From the NCBI RefSeq assembly GCF_002847505.1, contig NZ_MXAV01000040.1, positions 39,296 to 103,295 on the forward strand: a stretch of 64,000 nt of DNA. Direction: 5' to 3'. The notes beneath the pieces were generated by a model. The model worked only from the letters and a program-made list of their open reading frames with translations, ran no database searches and had not been told where the DNA came from. The translations under genes were made by a program, and so were the position numbers. The stretch comes from Acidithiobacillus marinus. GTDB lineage: Bacteria > Pseudomonadota > Gammaproteobacteria > Acidithiobacillales > Acidithiobacillaceae. Numbering within the stretch: the stretch's first letter is position 1; the number at the start of each line of letters is the position of its first letter. Positions 57,455 through 64,000 of the stretch are shown here, piece after piece.

Positions 57455-59452
57455 ATGAGCTACTTAAAGGATCTGACTGTTTTGAACTATAGCGCCGAAC
57501 AATTTACGGTTCTCAAGGGCCTGGAGCCGGTACGCTTGCGGCCCGGGATGTACACACGAACCAGCTGTCCCACCCATATGGTGCAGGAGCTCATTGATAA
57601 TTCCGCCGATGAAGCTTTGGCGGGTCATGCGACCCGCATTGAAGTGAGCGTGCTGGGCGATGGATCGGTGATTGTCGAGGACAATGGTCGGGGGATTCCA
57701 GTGGGAATTCCTCCCGGCGAGACCCGACCCGCCGCCGAGCTGGCCTTTACGACCCTGCATGCGGGTGGAAAGTTTGACAAGAGCGACAAGGCTTCGGCGT
57801 ATCGCTTTTCTGGTGGTTTGCATGGTGTCGGTGTGGCCGTGACCAATGCGCTGTCCAGCCGGTTGCAGGTGGACATTCGTACCCGCGATCCTGAAGGGGG
57901 CGGGTATGGACGTTACCAGTTGGGTTTTGTCGAGAGCGCTCTTGCGCAAGGGCTGAGCAGGGTCGAAAACAGCCATGCCCGACAGCATGGTACCCGCGTC
58001 CAGGTCTGGCCGGACCCCCGCTATTTTGATTCGCCCCGGGTCAATATCCGTGAATTGATCCATCTCCTGCGTGCCAAAGCTATTCTCCTGCCAGGGCTGC
58101 AGGTGATTTTGCATGTGGCGGAGCAGGAATCCCAAACTTGGCAGTATGACGCGGGTCTGGCCGAATATCTGGAAGAGATGCTCAGTGAAGCGGAGCCCAT
58201 AACGCCGGTTTTTGCCGGAGAAATGTATCAAAGTGACGACGGTAATGGTTTTGCCCAGGGAGAAGGCGCCAGTTGGGCGCTGTGCTGGGCCGGGCAGGGG
58301 AGTTTGCGTCCGGAAACCTACGTCAATCTGATTCCTACTCTGGACGGGGGAACTCACGAATCAGGTTTTCGGGCCGGGGTTTTTGAGGCTGTGCGCAGTT
58401 TTATGGAGCATCACGGTCTGGTACCGGCCAAGTTGAAGCTGGTGCAGGACGATGTGACCGGCAAAATGGCGCTGGTACTGTCCGCGAGAATCCTGGATCC
58501 CCAGTTTCAGGGGCAGACCAAGGACAAGCTTACCAGTCGGGACGCTTACAAGCTCATGGTCCAGACCATTCGCGATCCCCTGGAGTTATGGCTGAACAGT
58601 CATCCTGAAGCAGGCAAGGCCATTGTCGAGCAGGCCATACAGAGCGCCCAGCTGCGCAGTCGGGCAGCGCAGAAAATAGAGCGCAAGAAGGGGTCGGGTT
58701 TGGCGACCTTGCCCGGTAAGTTGACTGATTGCGAAAGTGAGGATATCCAGCGTAATGAGCTTTTTCTGGTGGAAGGGGATTCTGCCGGAGGCTCCGCCAA
58801 GGCGGCCCGGGACAAGGAGTATCAGGCACTTTTGCCGCTTCGGGGTAAGGTGCTCAATACCTGGGAGGTGGATGCGGACCTCATCTTCAAAAACCAGGAA
58901 GTCCACAACATGGCAGTGGCGCTGGGTATCGAGCCCCATACGGTTGCAGCACATCCCCAGCAAGTGCTGGCAGGATTGCGTTATGGCAAAATCATGATCT
59001 TATCGGATGCCGATGTGGATGGCAGCCATATTCAGGTGCTGATTTTGACCTTGTTTCTCCGCCATTTTCCTGCCTTGTTGAGTCAAGGACATGTATTCGT
59101 GGTGAAACCGCCCCTGTATCGGGTGGATGCCACCTGGCGCGGCAAGGCCCGAAAAATATATTGTGAGGCAGAAGCAGAGCGCGATGCTGCCATGGAGCGT
59201 CTGCGCGCCGAAGGGGTCAAGGAGTCGGCCATTGCGGTGCAGCGTTTCAAGGGCCTGGGTGAAATGAATCCGGATCAACTCTGGGAAACGGCCATGTGTC
59301 CTGATACCCGCTCTCTGGTACCTTTGACCATGCACCCTTCCGAGCTGGTCACGTTGCAAGAGCGCTTCACGCTGCTCATGGGCAAGCAGTCGGCTGGAGG
59401 GCGGCGGGAATGGATGGAAAGAGATGGCTGGACGGCGGATTTGGATATCTGA
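57455..59452 (+). CDS. parE: DNA topoisomerase IV subunit B
   Basis: 665 residues from ATG 57455 (MSYLKDLTVLNYSAEQF); ATG 57416 in frame lacks a Shine-Dalgarno. GHKL ATPase motifs ELIDNSADEALAG, VEDNGRGIPVG and GGLHGVGVAVTNALS. TOPRIM has LFLVEGDSAGGSAKAARD and ILSDADVDGSHI. Sequence around LRGKVLNTWEVDADLIFKNQE fits ParE rather than GyrB. Decatenates chromosomes with ParC next door. Confidence 0.95.
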   Translation: MSYLKDLTVLNYSAEQFTVLKGLEPVRLRPGMYTRTSCPTHMVQELIDNSADEALAGHATRIEVSVLGDGSVIVEDNGRGIPVGIPPGETRPAAELAFTTLHAGGKFDKSDKASAYRFSGGLHGVGVAVTNALSSRLQVDIRTRDPEGGGYGRYQLGFVESALAQGLSRVENSHARQHGTRVQVWPDPRYFDSPRVNIRELIHLLRAKAILLPGLQVILHVAEQESQTWQYDAGLAEYLEEMLSEAEPITPVFAGEMYQSDDGNGFAQGEGASWALCWAGQGSLRPETYVNLIPTLDGGTHESGFRAGVFEAVRSFMEHHGLVPAKLKLVQDDVTGKMALVLSARILDPQFQGQTKDKLTSRDAYKLMVQTIRDPLELWLNSHPEAGKAIVEQAIQSAQLRSRAAQKIERKKGSGLATLPGKLTDCESEDIQRNELFLVEGDSAGGSAKAARDKEYQALLPLRGKVLNTWEVDADLIFKNQEVHNMAVALGIEPHTVAAHPQQVLAGLRYGKIMILSDADVDGSHIQVLILTLFLRHFPALLSQGHVFVVKPPLYRVDATWRGKARKIYCEAEAERDAAMERLRAEGVKESAIAVQRFKGLGEMNPDQLWETAMCPDTRSLVPLTMHPSELVTLQERFTLLMGKQSAGGRREWMERDGWTADLDI

Positions 59453-59534
59453 AATGCGAAGTCGGGAAAGGGAAAGGTTCGGTACGGTTTAGTCTGAGGG
59501 GGACCACGTTGTATGTGCAAAAATGGAATTGGTC

Positions 59535-61910
59535 ATGAGTAATACCCTGGACCTCTTTGCAGGCATGGGAGCAGAAGATGCTGACTCACAACATCCTGCT
59601 TCTACACAGCAAGCCAGTTCAGCCTCTAGTGACGCAGATGTATCCCCACCACCGCCACCTTCTCCGGCTGGCAACGGAGAAAGCCCCAAAGATCCCAATC
59701 CGCCCCTCGCAGAATATGCCGCTAAAGCCTATCTCGCTTATGCCATGAGTGTGGTGACCGGACGCGCCATTCCGGCCCTGGCGGATGGCCAGAAGCCGGT
59801 GCAAAGACGCATTTTGTTTGCCATGCGCGATATGGGCTTGCAACGCTCGCCCAAACACGTCAAGTCCGCCCGGGTGGTGGGGGAAGTCATCGGCAAGTGG
59901 CATCCCCATGGCGATACTTCGGTTTATGATGCCATGGTCCGGATGGCCCAACATTTTACCTTGCGCTATCCGGTGGTGGATGGACAAGGGAATTTTGGTT
60001 CTCTGGATGGCGACTCGGCAGCCGCCATGCGCTACACCGAAGCCAATTTGACGCCCATATCCGAATTGCTGCTGGGAGAAATAGATGAGGGCACGGTAGA
60101 TTTTCGCAGTAATTACGACGGCACCCTCGAAGAACCCGTAACCTTGCCAGCGCGACTGCCCTTTTTGTTGATGAACGGGGCTTCCGGTATTGCCGTCGGC
60201 ATGGCCACAGAAATCCCCCCCCATAATTTACGCGAACTGGCAGCTGTTTGCGCGCAGTTGGCCGCTACTCCGGAGATGACCGACGCGGCCATTCTGGACG
60301 CCATTCCCGGTCCGGATTTTCCCGGAGGCGGGCAGATCATATCCGCACCCGAACAGATTCGTGAGGCTTACCAATCCGGTCGCGGCAGTATTCGGGTGCG
60401 TGCCCGTTGGGAAGTCGAAAAACTGGCGCGGGGCGAATGGCGCATCAGTATTCATGAACTGCCTCCCGGCGTTTCCACCGCCCAGATTCTCTCGGAAATC
60501 GAAAACCTCTCCAACCCTCAGCCCCGGGGCGAGGGCAAGAAGAAAACCCTGAGCGCCGAACAGCAATCCAGCAAAACCGCCATGCTCTCCCAGATAGAGA
60601 CGGTGCGTGATGAGTCTGGCAAGGATCATGCTGTACGCATTGTGATTGAACCCCGCTCCCGGAATCAGAATCCCCAGCAACTGATGACCTATTTGCTGGC
60701 CCGTACTTCCCTGGAATCCAACCAGTCCGTCAATCTGACTGTGCTGGATCTGGAGGGCCGTGCGCCCTGTCTGTCGCTGACAGAGATTTTGCGGCAATGG
60801 GTCACCTATCGTCTGCGCACCGTGCGCCGCCGCAGCCAGTTCCGTCTGGACAAAACCCTGGCGCGCATTCACATCCTCGAAGGACGCTTGCGGGTGCTGC
60901 TGGACATTGATGCCGTGATCCGGGTGATTCGCGAATCCGATGATCCCAAGACGGATCTCATCCAGCATTTTGCCCTGACGGAAATCCAGGCCGAAGACAT
61001 TCTTGAAATACGGCTGCGGCAACTGGCGCGGCTGGCCGGCATCGAACTGGAAAAGGAGTTGCGGGATAAACGGGACAATGCCGATTATCTGGCAGGTTTA
61101 CTGGCCCATGAGGAACGCCTGAGAGCGTTGCTGGTAGAGGAAATCAGCGCAGATGCAGAAAAATTCGGCGACAACCGCCGCACCTTGTTGCAGGCTGATG
61201 CGGCCATTACCGGCAAGTCGGTACAAACCATTGTGGCGGCCGTCACCGACGAGCCGGTGACGGTGATTGTTTCGCGTAAAGGCTGGTTACGCAGTCGCGC
61301 CGGGCATGGAATCGCCACAGACAGTCTGACCTTCAAGGAGGGCGACCAGCTCCTGCAGGTTTTTGAGGTCCGCTCGGTGGATCAGTTGGTGCTGCTGGAT
61401 CAAACCGGTCGCGCTTATTCCCTGCCGGTCAGTCAGATTCCGGGTGGCCGTGGCGATGGGGTGCCGGCTTCCAGTCAGGTGGACTTTCAGAACGGGGCGA
61501 CAATGCAATCTGTGGCTTGCGGTCCCTCTGACAGTTTATGGTTGGTGGCGAGCAGTGGTGCTTATGCCTTTATCACTGCCCTGGAAAATATGACGGGACG
61601 CAATCGTGCGGGTAAGGCGTTTTTGTCTCTGGAGGCGGATGAGTATCCACTGCCCCTCCTGCCCGTTTCTGATCTTTCTGCAGAAATTCTCTGTGTGTCT
61701 TCCGATGGTCATGGCTTGCTATTTCCTGTGGCGGAAATCAAGCAGCTTCCCAAAGGGAAGGGGGTCAAATTGATGACGTTGGTCCCTCAGGCCCATTTGC
61801 AAAACCTGTTTATTCAACCTGAAGCACAGGCTTTGCCGCGTGCTATTCGCAAAAATCGTCTGGAGACTTGTCGGGGTAAACGGGCGGGCAAGGGGCGCTC
61901 TCTGCGTTAA
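59535..61910 (+). CDS. parC: DNA topoisomerase IV subunit A
   Basis: 791 residues from ATG 59535; ATG 59523 is an equal option and neither has a strong Shine-Dalgarno. The first 55 residues are a low-complexity S/P-rich extension ([16 protein letters not shown]). The breakage-reunion domain follows, with [20 protein letters not shown] and catalytic tyrosine in [14 protein letters not shown]-terminal ParC blades are reduced (about 610-770). It follows parE after about 80 bases. Confidence 0.95.
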   Translation: MSNTLDLFAGMGAEDADSQHPASTQQASSASSDADVSPPPPPSPAGNGESPKDPNPPLAEYAAKAYLAYAMSVVTGRAIPALADGQKPVQRRILFAMRDMGLQRSPKHVKSARVVGEVIGKWHPHGDTSVYDAMVRMAQHFTLRYPVVDGQGNFGSLDGDSAAAMRYTEANLTPISELLLGEIDEGTVDFRSNYDGTLEEPVTLPARLPFLLMNGASGIAVGMATEIPPHNLRELAAVCAQLAATPEMTDAAILDAIPGPDFPGGGQIISAPEQIREAYQSGRGSIRVRARWEVEKLARGEWRISIHELPPGVSTAQILSEIENLSNPQPRGEGKKKTLSAEQQSSKTAMLSQIETVRDESGKDHAVRIVIEPRSRNQNPQQLMTYLLARTSLESNQSVNLTVLDLEGRAPCLSLTEILRQWVTYRLRTVRRRSQFRLDKTLARIHILEGRLRVLLDIDAVIRVIRESDDPKTDLIQHFALTEIQAEDILEIRLRQLARLAGIELEKELRDKRDNADYLAGLLAHEERLRALLVEEISADAEKFGDNRRTLLQADAAITGKSVQTIVAAVTDEPVTVIVSRKGWLRSRAGHGIATDSLTFKEGDQLLQVFEVRSVDQLVLLDQTGRAYSLPVSQIPGGRGDGVPASSQVDFQNGATMQSVACGPSDSLWLVASSGAYAFITALENMTGRNRAGKAFLSLEADEYPLPLLPVSDLSAEILCVSSDGHGLLFPVAEIKQLPKGKGVKLMTLVPQAHLQNLFIQPEAQALPRAIRKNRLETCRGKRAGKGRSLR

Positions 61911-61973
61911 AAGGGAACTCGACGGTGTGCGTTGCGTCTTTCCTGAAGTCGGGGCGCCAATGAAACGGGATTA

Positions 61974-62261
61974 CTACATATCCCAGCTGCTGCCCGGCAG
62001 TCTTTTTAGATGAATATGATGGGCAAGGCGGATAATCGGGCGAATCAGCAGTTCGGCGCTGCCTATGACGAAAAGCCATACCCCTGCTGTTTCCATGGAG
62101 GGATAAAAGAAAAAGAAGCTGCCCACCAGGAACAGGATACCAATCATGAAATCATTGATGATGCTGATGGTTTCGTAACGATTACGGATCAATAACTCGT
62201 CATGACCAAGCTGCAAGGTGATGTTGGTGTTTTGCGGTGTTGTATTGCTTTGACTGGACAA
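61974..62261 (-). CDS. YrhK-like small membrane protein
   Basis: 95 residues from TTG 62261, with a very good Shine-Dalgarno AAGGAG. Two membrane segments (IINDFMIGILFLVGSFFFFY; AGVWLFVIGSAELLIRPI) with NRYETISIINDF and RLAHHIHL match the YrhK domain. Function unknown. It has its own promoter. Confidence 0.82.
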   Translation of the reverse strand: MSSQSNTTPQNTNITLQLGHDELLIRNRYETISIINDFMIGILFLVGSFFFFYPSMETAGVWLFVIGSAELLIRPIIRLAHHIHLKRLPGSSWDM

Positions 62262-62295
62262 TATTTTTCTCCTTTGTAGGTGAACAAAGGCTTAT

Positions 62296-62304
62296 ATTAT
62301 AACA
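62296..62304 (-). promoter_or_regulatory. Extended -10 promoter of the YrhK-like gene
   Basis: On the minus strand TGTTATAAT (62304-62296), a perfect extended -10, 35 bases before the TTG start. No clear -35. Confidence 0.5.
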
Positions 62305-62334
62305 CATTCTGTTAATGGATCCGACCGGCCATTG

Positions 62335-62364
62335 AAAAAGCTGCTGGCGGATCAGGCCGCCAGC
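62335..62364 (-). terminator. Intrinsic terminator after the lytic transglycosylase gene
   Basis: Minus strand: stem GCTGGCGG (62364-62357), loop, CCGCCAGC (62350-62343), then a run of five T (62340-62336). It overlaps the last codons of the gene. Confidence 0.7.
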
Positions 62365-63020
62365 GCCATCACCTGTGTGGCATACACCTGTGCCGGTATG
62401 GGTATTGCTCCGTGGGCAACGGCGGTAGGACCGGCATTATAGGCTTCCAGAGCTTCGCGCAGATGACCATGAAAAATAGCCAGGAGATGCTTTAAATAAC
62501 GCGCACCACCGACAATATTTTGTCGCGGTTTCCAGGGATTAACGTGCAGAAAGTGCCGCGCGGTACTGGGCATAAGCTGCATGGGCCCTACCGCCCCGGC
62601 ATCACTGACCACATTGCTGGCACGACTTTCCACATGAATCACTGCTGCGAGTAGTTTGCGGGAAATCCCAGTTTTTCTGGAGGCGTACACCACATCCTGA
62701 CTATACACTCCCGCCAGATTTTGCCACGCACCCATGGGTGGTACACTCGCATTCCCTGCCGCAGCAGGCTGTGGATGGGCGTTGTTACTATCGCTGCTCG
62801 GAGAGGGCTTGGCAGTCAGTAACGAAATTTTTGTGGGAAGCCCAGGAATACTGCGCTGCAAGGGTTGCGGCGCGATGATAAACAGAAAGCTGATTCCGGC
62901 CGTCACTGCGGCCACAAAAAATTTTTTCAAATCAAGATAACCACATCGCTCAAGGGATGTCTGTTTTACATGGTTTTTTGGAGCGGTGCAAGTTTTAACT
63001 AATTCTGATCTGTTGTACAA
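62352..63020 (-). CDS. Lytic transglycosylase (SLT domain)
   Basis: 222 residues if TTG 63020 is the start; TTG 62930 (MKKFFVAAVTAGISFLFII...) is an attractive shorter start. An N-terminal signal or anchor segment is followed by a P/S/A-rich linker (about 60-95). The SLT domain has catalytic Glu in AAVIHVESRAS, GAVGPMQLMPSTARHF and ALEAYNAGP. It cleaves peptidoglycan in the periplasm. It ends in a clear terminator and lies downstream of the broken GGDEF gene. Confidence 0.85.
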   Translation of the reverse strand: MYNRSELVKTCTAPKNHVKQTSLERCGYLDLKKFFVAAVTAGISFLFIIAPQPLQRSIPGLPTKISLLTAKPSPSSDSNNAHPQPAAAGNASVPPMGAWQNLAGVYSQDVVYASRKTGISRKLLAAVIHVESRASNVVSDAGAVGPMQLMPSTARHFLHVNPWKPRQNIVGGARYLKHLLAIFHGHLREALEAYNAGPTAVAHGAIPIPAQVYATQVMALAA

Positions 63021-63055
63021 GCGATCTTACAAGCAGGGGAAGGGACTACATAAAG

Positions 63056-63529
63056 TCAGGTAGGAGCAGGGGCTGTGTTTGTGGCGAAGTTGCCCCCTCC
63101 ATTCTGTTTAACCTGGTAAAGGGCCTGATCTGCCCTGGCCAAGGCCAGGGAAAATGGCTGATCTTCATGGTAAAGCTCGGTTAAGCCAATGCTGGCAGAA
63201 ATCGATACGGCATCATCAGCCAGGGTGATTTTGACTTTTTTCATTTTCGCCTGCACGCGAGAGAGGATGTCCGTGACTTCCATCAAGTTGCAGTTTCTGA
63301 AAATGATGGCAAACTCATCTCCACCCAAACGACCAAAAATATCAGTTTCCCGGAGAGTTTCCCTAAAAATCGAAACAAAAACCTTGAGAACGCGGTCTCC
63401 ATTCAGGTGCCCATAACGATCATTGATGGGCTTGAATTTATCCATGTCAATCACCGCGAGCAAACTGTTTTCAGGGTGTCTTCGCAGGTGTTTGATATGC
63501 AGGGAGCGCTCTAAAATGAAGTGCAACAC
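63056..63529 (-). pseudogene. GGDEF-domain protein, 5' end removed by IS30-family insertion
   Basis: Encodes most of a diguanylate cyclase domain: LLAVIDMDKFKPINDRYGHLNGD, GRLGGDEFAII, and an intact inhibitory-site RETD five residues before GGDEF. The helix that normally precedes it (DxLTGLxNR region) and any sensor domain are missing. Upstream the frame runs into the left end of the IS30-family element. The first residues (LHFILE) are probably encoded by the IS end. Only a residual product from a GTG in the IS end would be possible. Downstream gene order suggests it once led the transglycosylase gene. Confidence 0.8.
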
Positions 63530-64000
63530 CTCTGGTCGAAGGCAGACGGAGGTGAGAGATGGCCAGAAAATACAGGCAATTGATGCCCGATCAGCGAAAC
63601 CAGATACAGCGTGGATTGAATCAGGGGCTGAGTATTCGTGGCATTGCCAGGCAGTTGGGCCGAAGCCCTAGCACGATCAGTCGGGAGATTCAGCGCGGTC
63701 GTGTGGAAGAGACCTATGACGCCGTATGCGGTCGGGAAGAAGCGCAGAGGCGCCGACGCAAGGGAGTCAGGAAGTTGACTGAAGGTTCGCCTTTAACCCT
63801 CGCGGTGACACACGCTATTCTGCAAAGGAAGTGGTCACCGGAGCAGATAGCGGGGAGGTTGCGGATGGACTATCCCGAAGACAAACAGTGGCACGTCTCT
63901 CATGAGACTATTTACCAGTTTATCTATGCCCACCCGGCGGGTGAACTGCGCAAGACATTGATTGCAGGGCTGCGCAGAGGGCACAGCAAACGCAAGCCCC
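63511..64000 (+). mobile_element. IS30-family insertion sequence (left part; continues beyond window)
   Basis: The element holds an IS30-type transposase gene and interrupts a GGDEF gene. The left end is placed near 63511 (CTCTAAAATGAAGTGCAAC), because the GGDEF reading frame loses family resemblance there and the bases look like an IS30-type terminal repeat. The exact boundary and target duplication need the right end, which is outside the window. Confidence 0.75.
63559..64000 (+). CDS. IS30-family transposase (N-terminal part)
   Basis: 147 codons from ATG 63559, with Shine-Dalgarno GGAGG, open to the window edge. The N-terminal helix-turn-helix SIRGIARQLGRSPSTISREI binds the IS ends. Then come KWSPEQIAGRLRMDYP and VSHETIYQFIYAHPAGELRK, standard IS30 motifs before the DDE domain, which lies beyond the window. 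The visible frame is intact. Confidence 0.92.
   Translation, partial: MARKYRQLMPDQRNQIQRGLNQGLSIRGIARQLGRSPSTISREIQRGRVEETYDAVCGREEAQRRRRKGVRKLTEGSPLTLAVTHAILQRKWSPEQIAGRLRMDYPEDKQWHVSHETIYQFIYAHPAGELRKTLIAGLRRGHSKRKP

Overview
The window is about 64 kb of a housekeeping-rich proteobacterial chromosome of moderate GC. The best pointer to the organism is the pair gnnA-gnnB between lpxA and lpxB. These genes make the 3-amino UDP-GlcNAc precursor of amide-linked lipid A and were characterised in Acidithiobacillus ferrooxidans. Together with the suhB-trmJ-cysE-iscRSUA-hscBA-fdx-iscX order and the rpsB-to-tilS block, this suggests Acidithiobacillus or a close relative. The species cannot be fixed from this sequence alone.

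Layout. 1-1.6 kb: minus-strand ABC exporter (FtsX-type permease cut by the window edge, plus ATPase). 1.7-2.0 kb: tRNA-Ser(GCT) and a possible remnant of a HigB-like toxin gene. 2.3-9.4 kb, plus strand: trxA, rho, rpmE, malic enzyme, AI-2E-family permease, ilvD, and an NYN-nuclease/cold-shock-like fusion. 9.4-12.0 kb, minus strand: argA, bolA, yciI, yciB. 12.1-13.8 kb: DUF815 ATPase converging on suhB. 14.1-22.5 kb, plus strand: trmJ, cysE, the complete ISC iron-sulfur cluster operon, mnmA. 22.9-30.1 kb, plus strand: rhlE-like helicase, phoB-phoR, a Pho box, pstB-phoU-ppx, DedA protein. 30.3-52.1 kb, plus strand: one long chain rpsB-tsf-pyrH-frr-uppS-cdsA-dxr-rseP-bamA-skp-lpxD-fabZ-lpxA-gnnA-gnnB-lpxB-rnhB-dnaE-accA-tilS, covering translation, isoprenoid and phospholipid precursors, outer-membrane assembly and lipid A. 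52.1-57.2 kb: dksA, a CbbY-like HAD phosphatase, a YdcH-like protein, a PilZ protein and two GT4 glycosyltransferases. 57.4-61.9 kb: parE and parC. 62.0-64.0 kb: YrhK-like membrane protein, lytic transglycosylase, and a GGDEF gene whose 5' end is cut off by an IS30-family element that runs out of the window.

Regulation visible in the sequence: a near-consensus type 1 IscR site over the isc promoter and the cysE stop codon; a Pho box over the phoR stop codon, correctly spaced from a -10 in front of pstB-phoU-ppx; sigma-70-like promoters before trxA, rpmE, ilvD, rpsB, the HAD gene, the YdcH gene, the PilZ gene, parE and yrhK; and two intrinsic terminators.

The most unusual signal is a two-copy hairpin element at 13869-14061 and 22496-22680. 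Both copies share a 133-base core with only 6 differences, one compensatory pair among them. Each core is enclosed by long self-complementary arms, 32 bp perfect in one copy and 28 bp with one mismatch in the other. The arms are unrelated in sequence between the copies. This looks like a structured RNA or a mobile hairpin element whose arms are built or maintained at each site. I do not recognise it as a named family.
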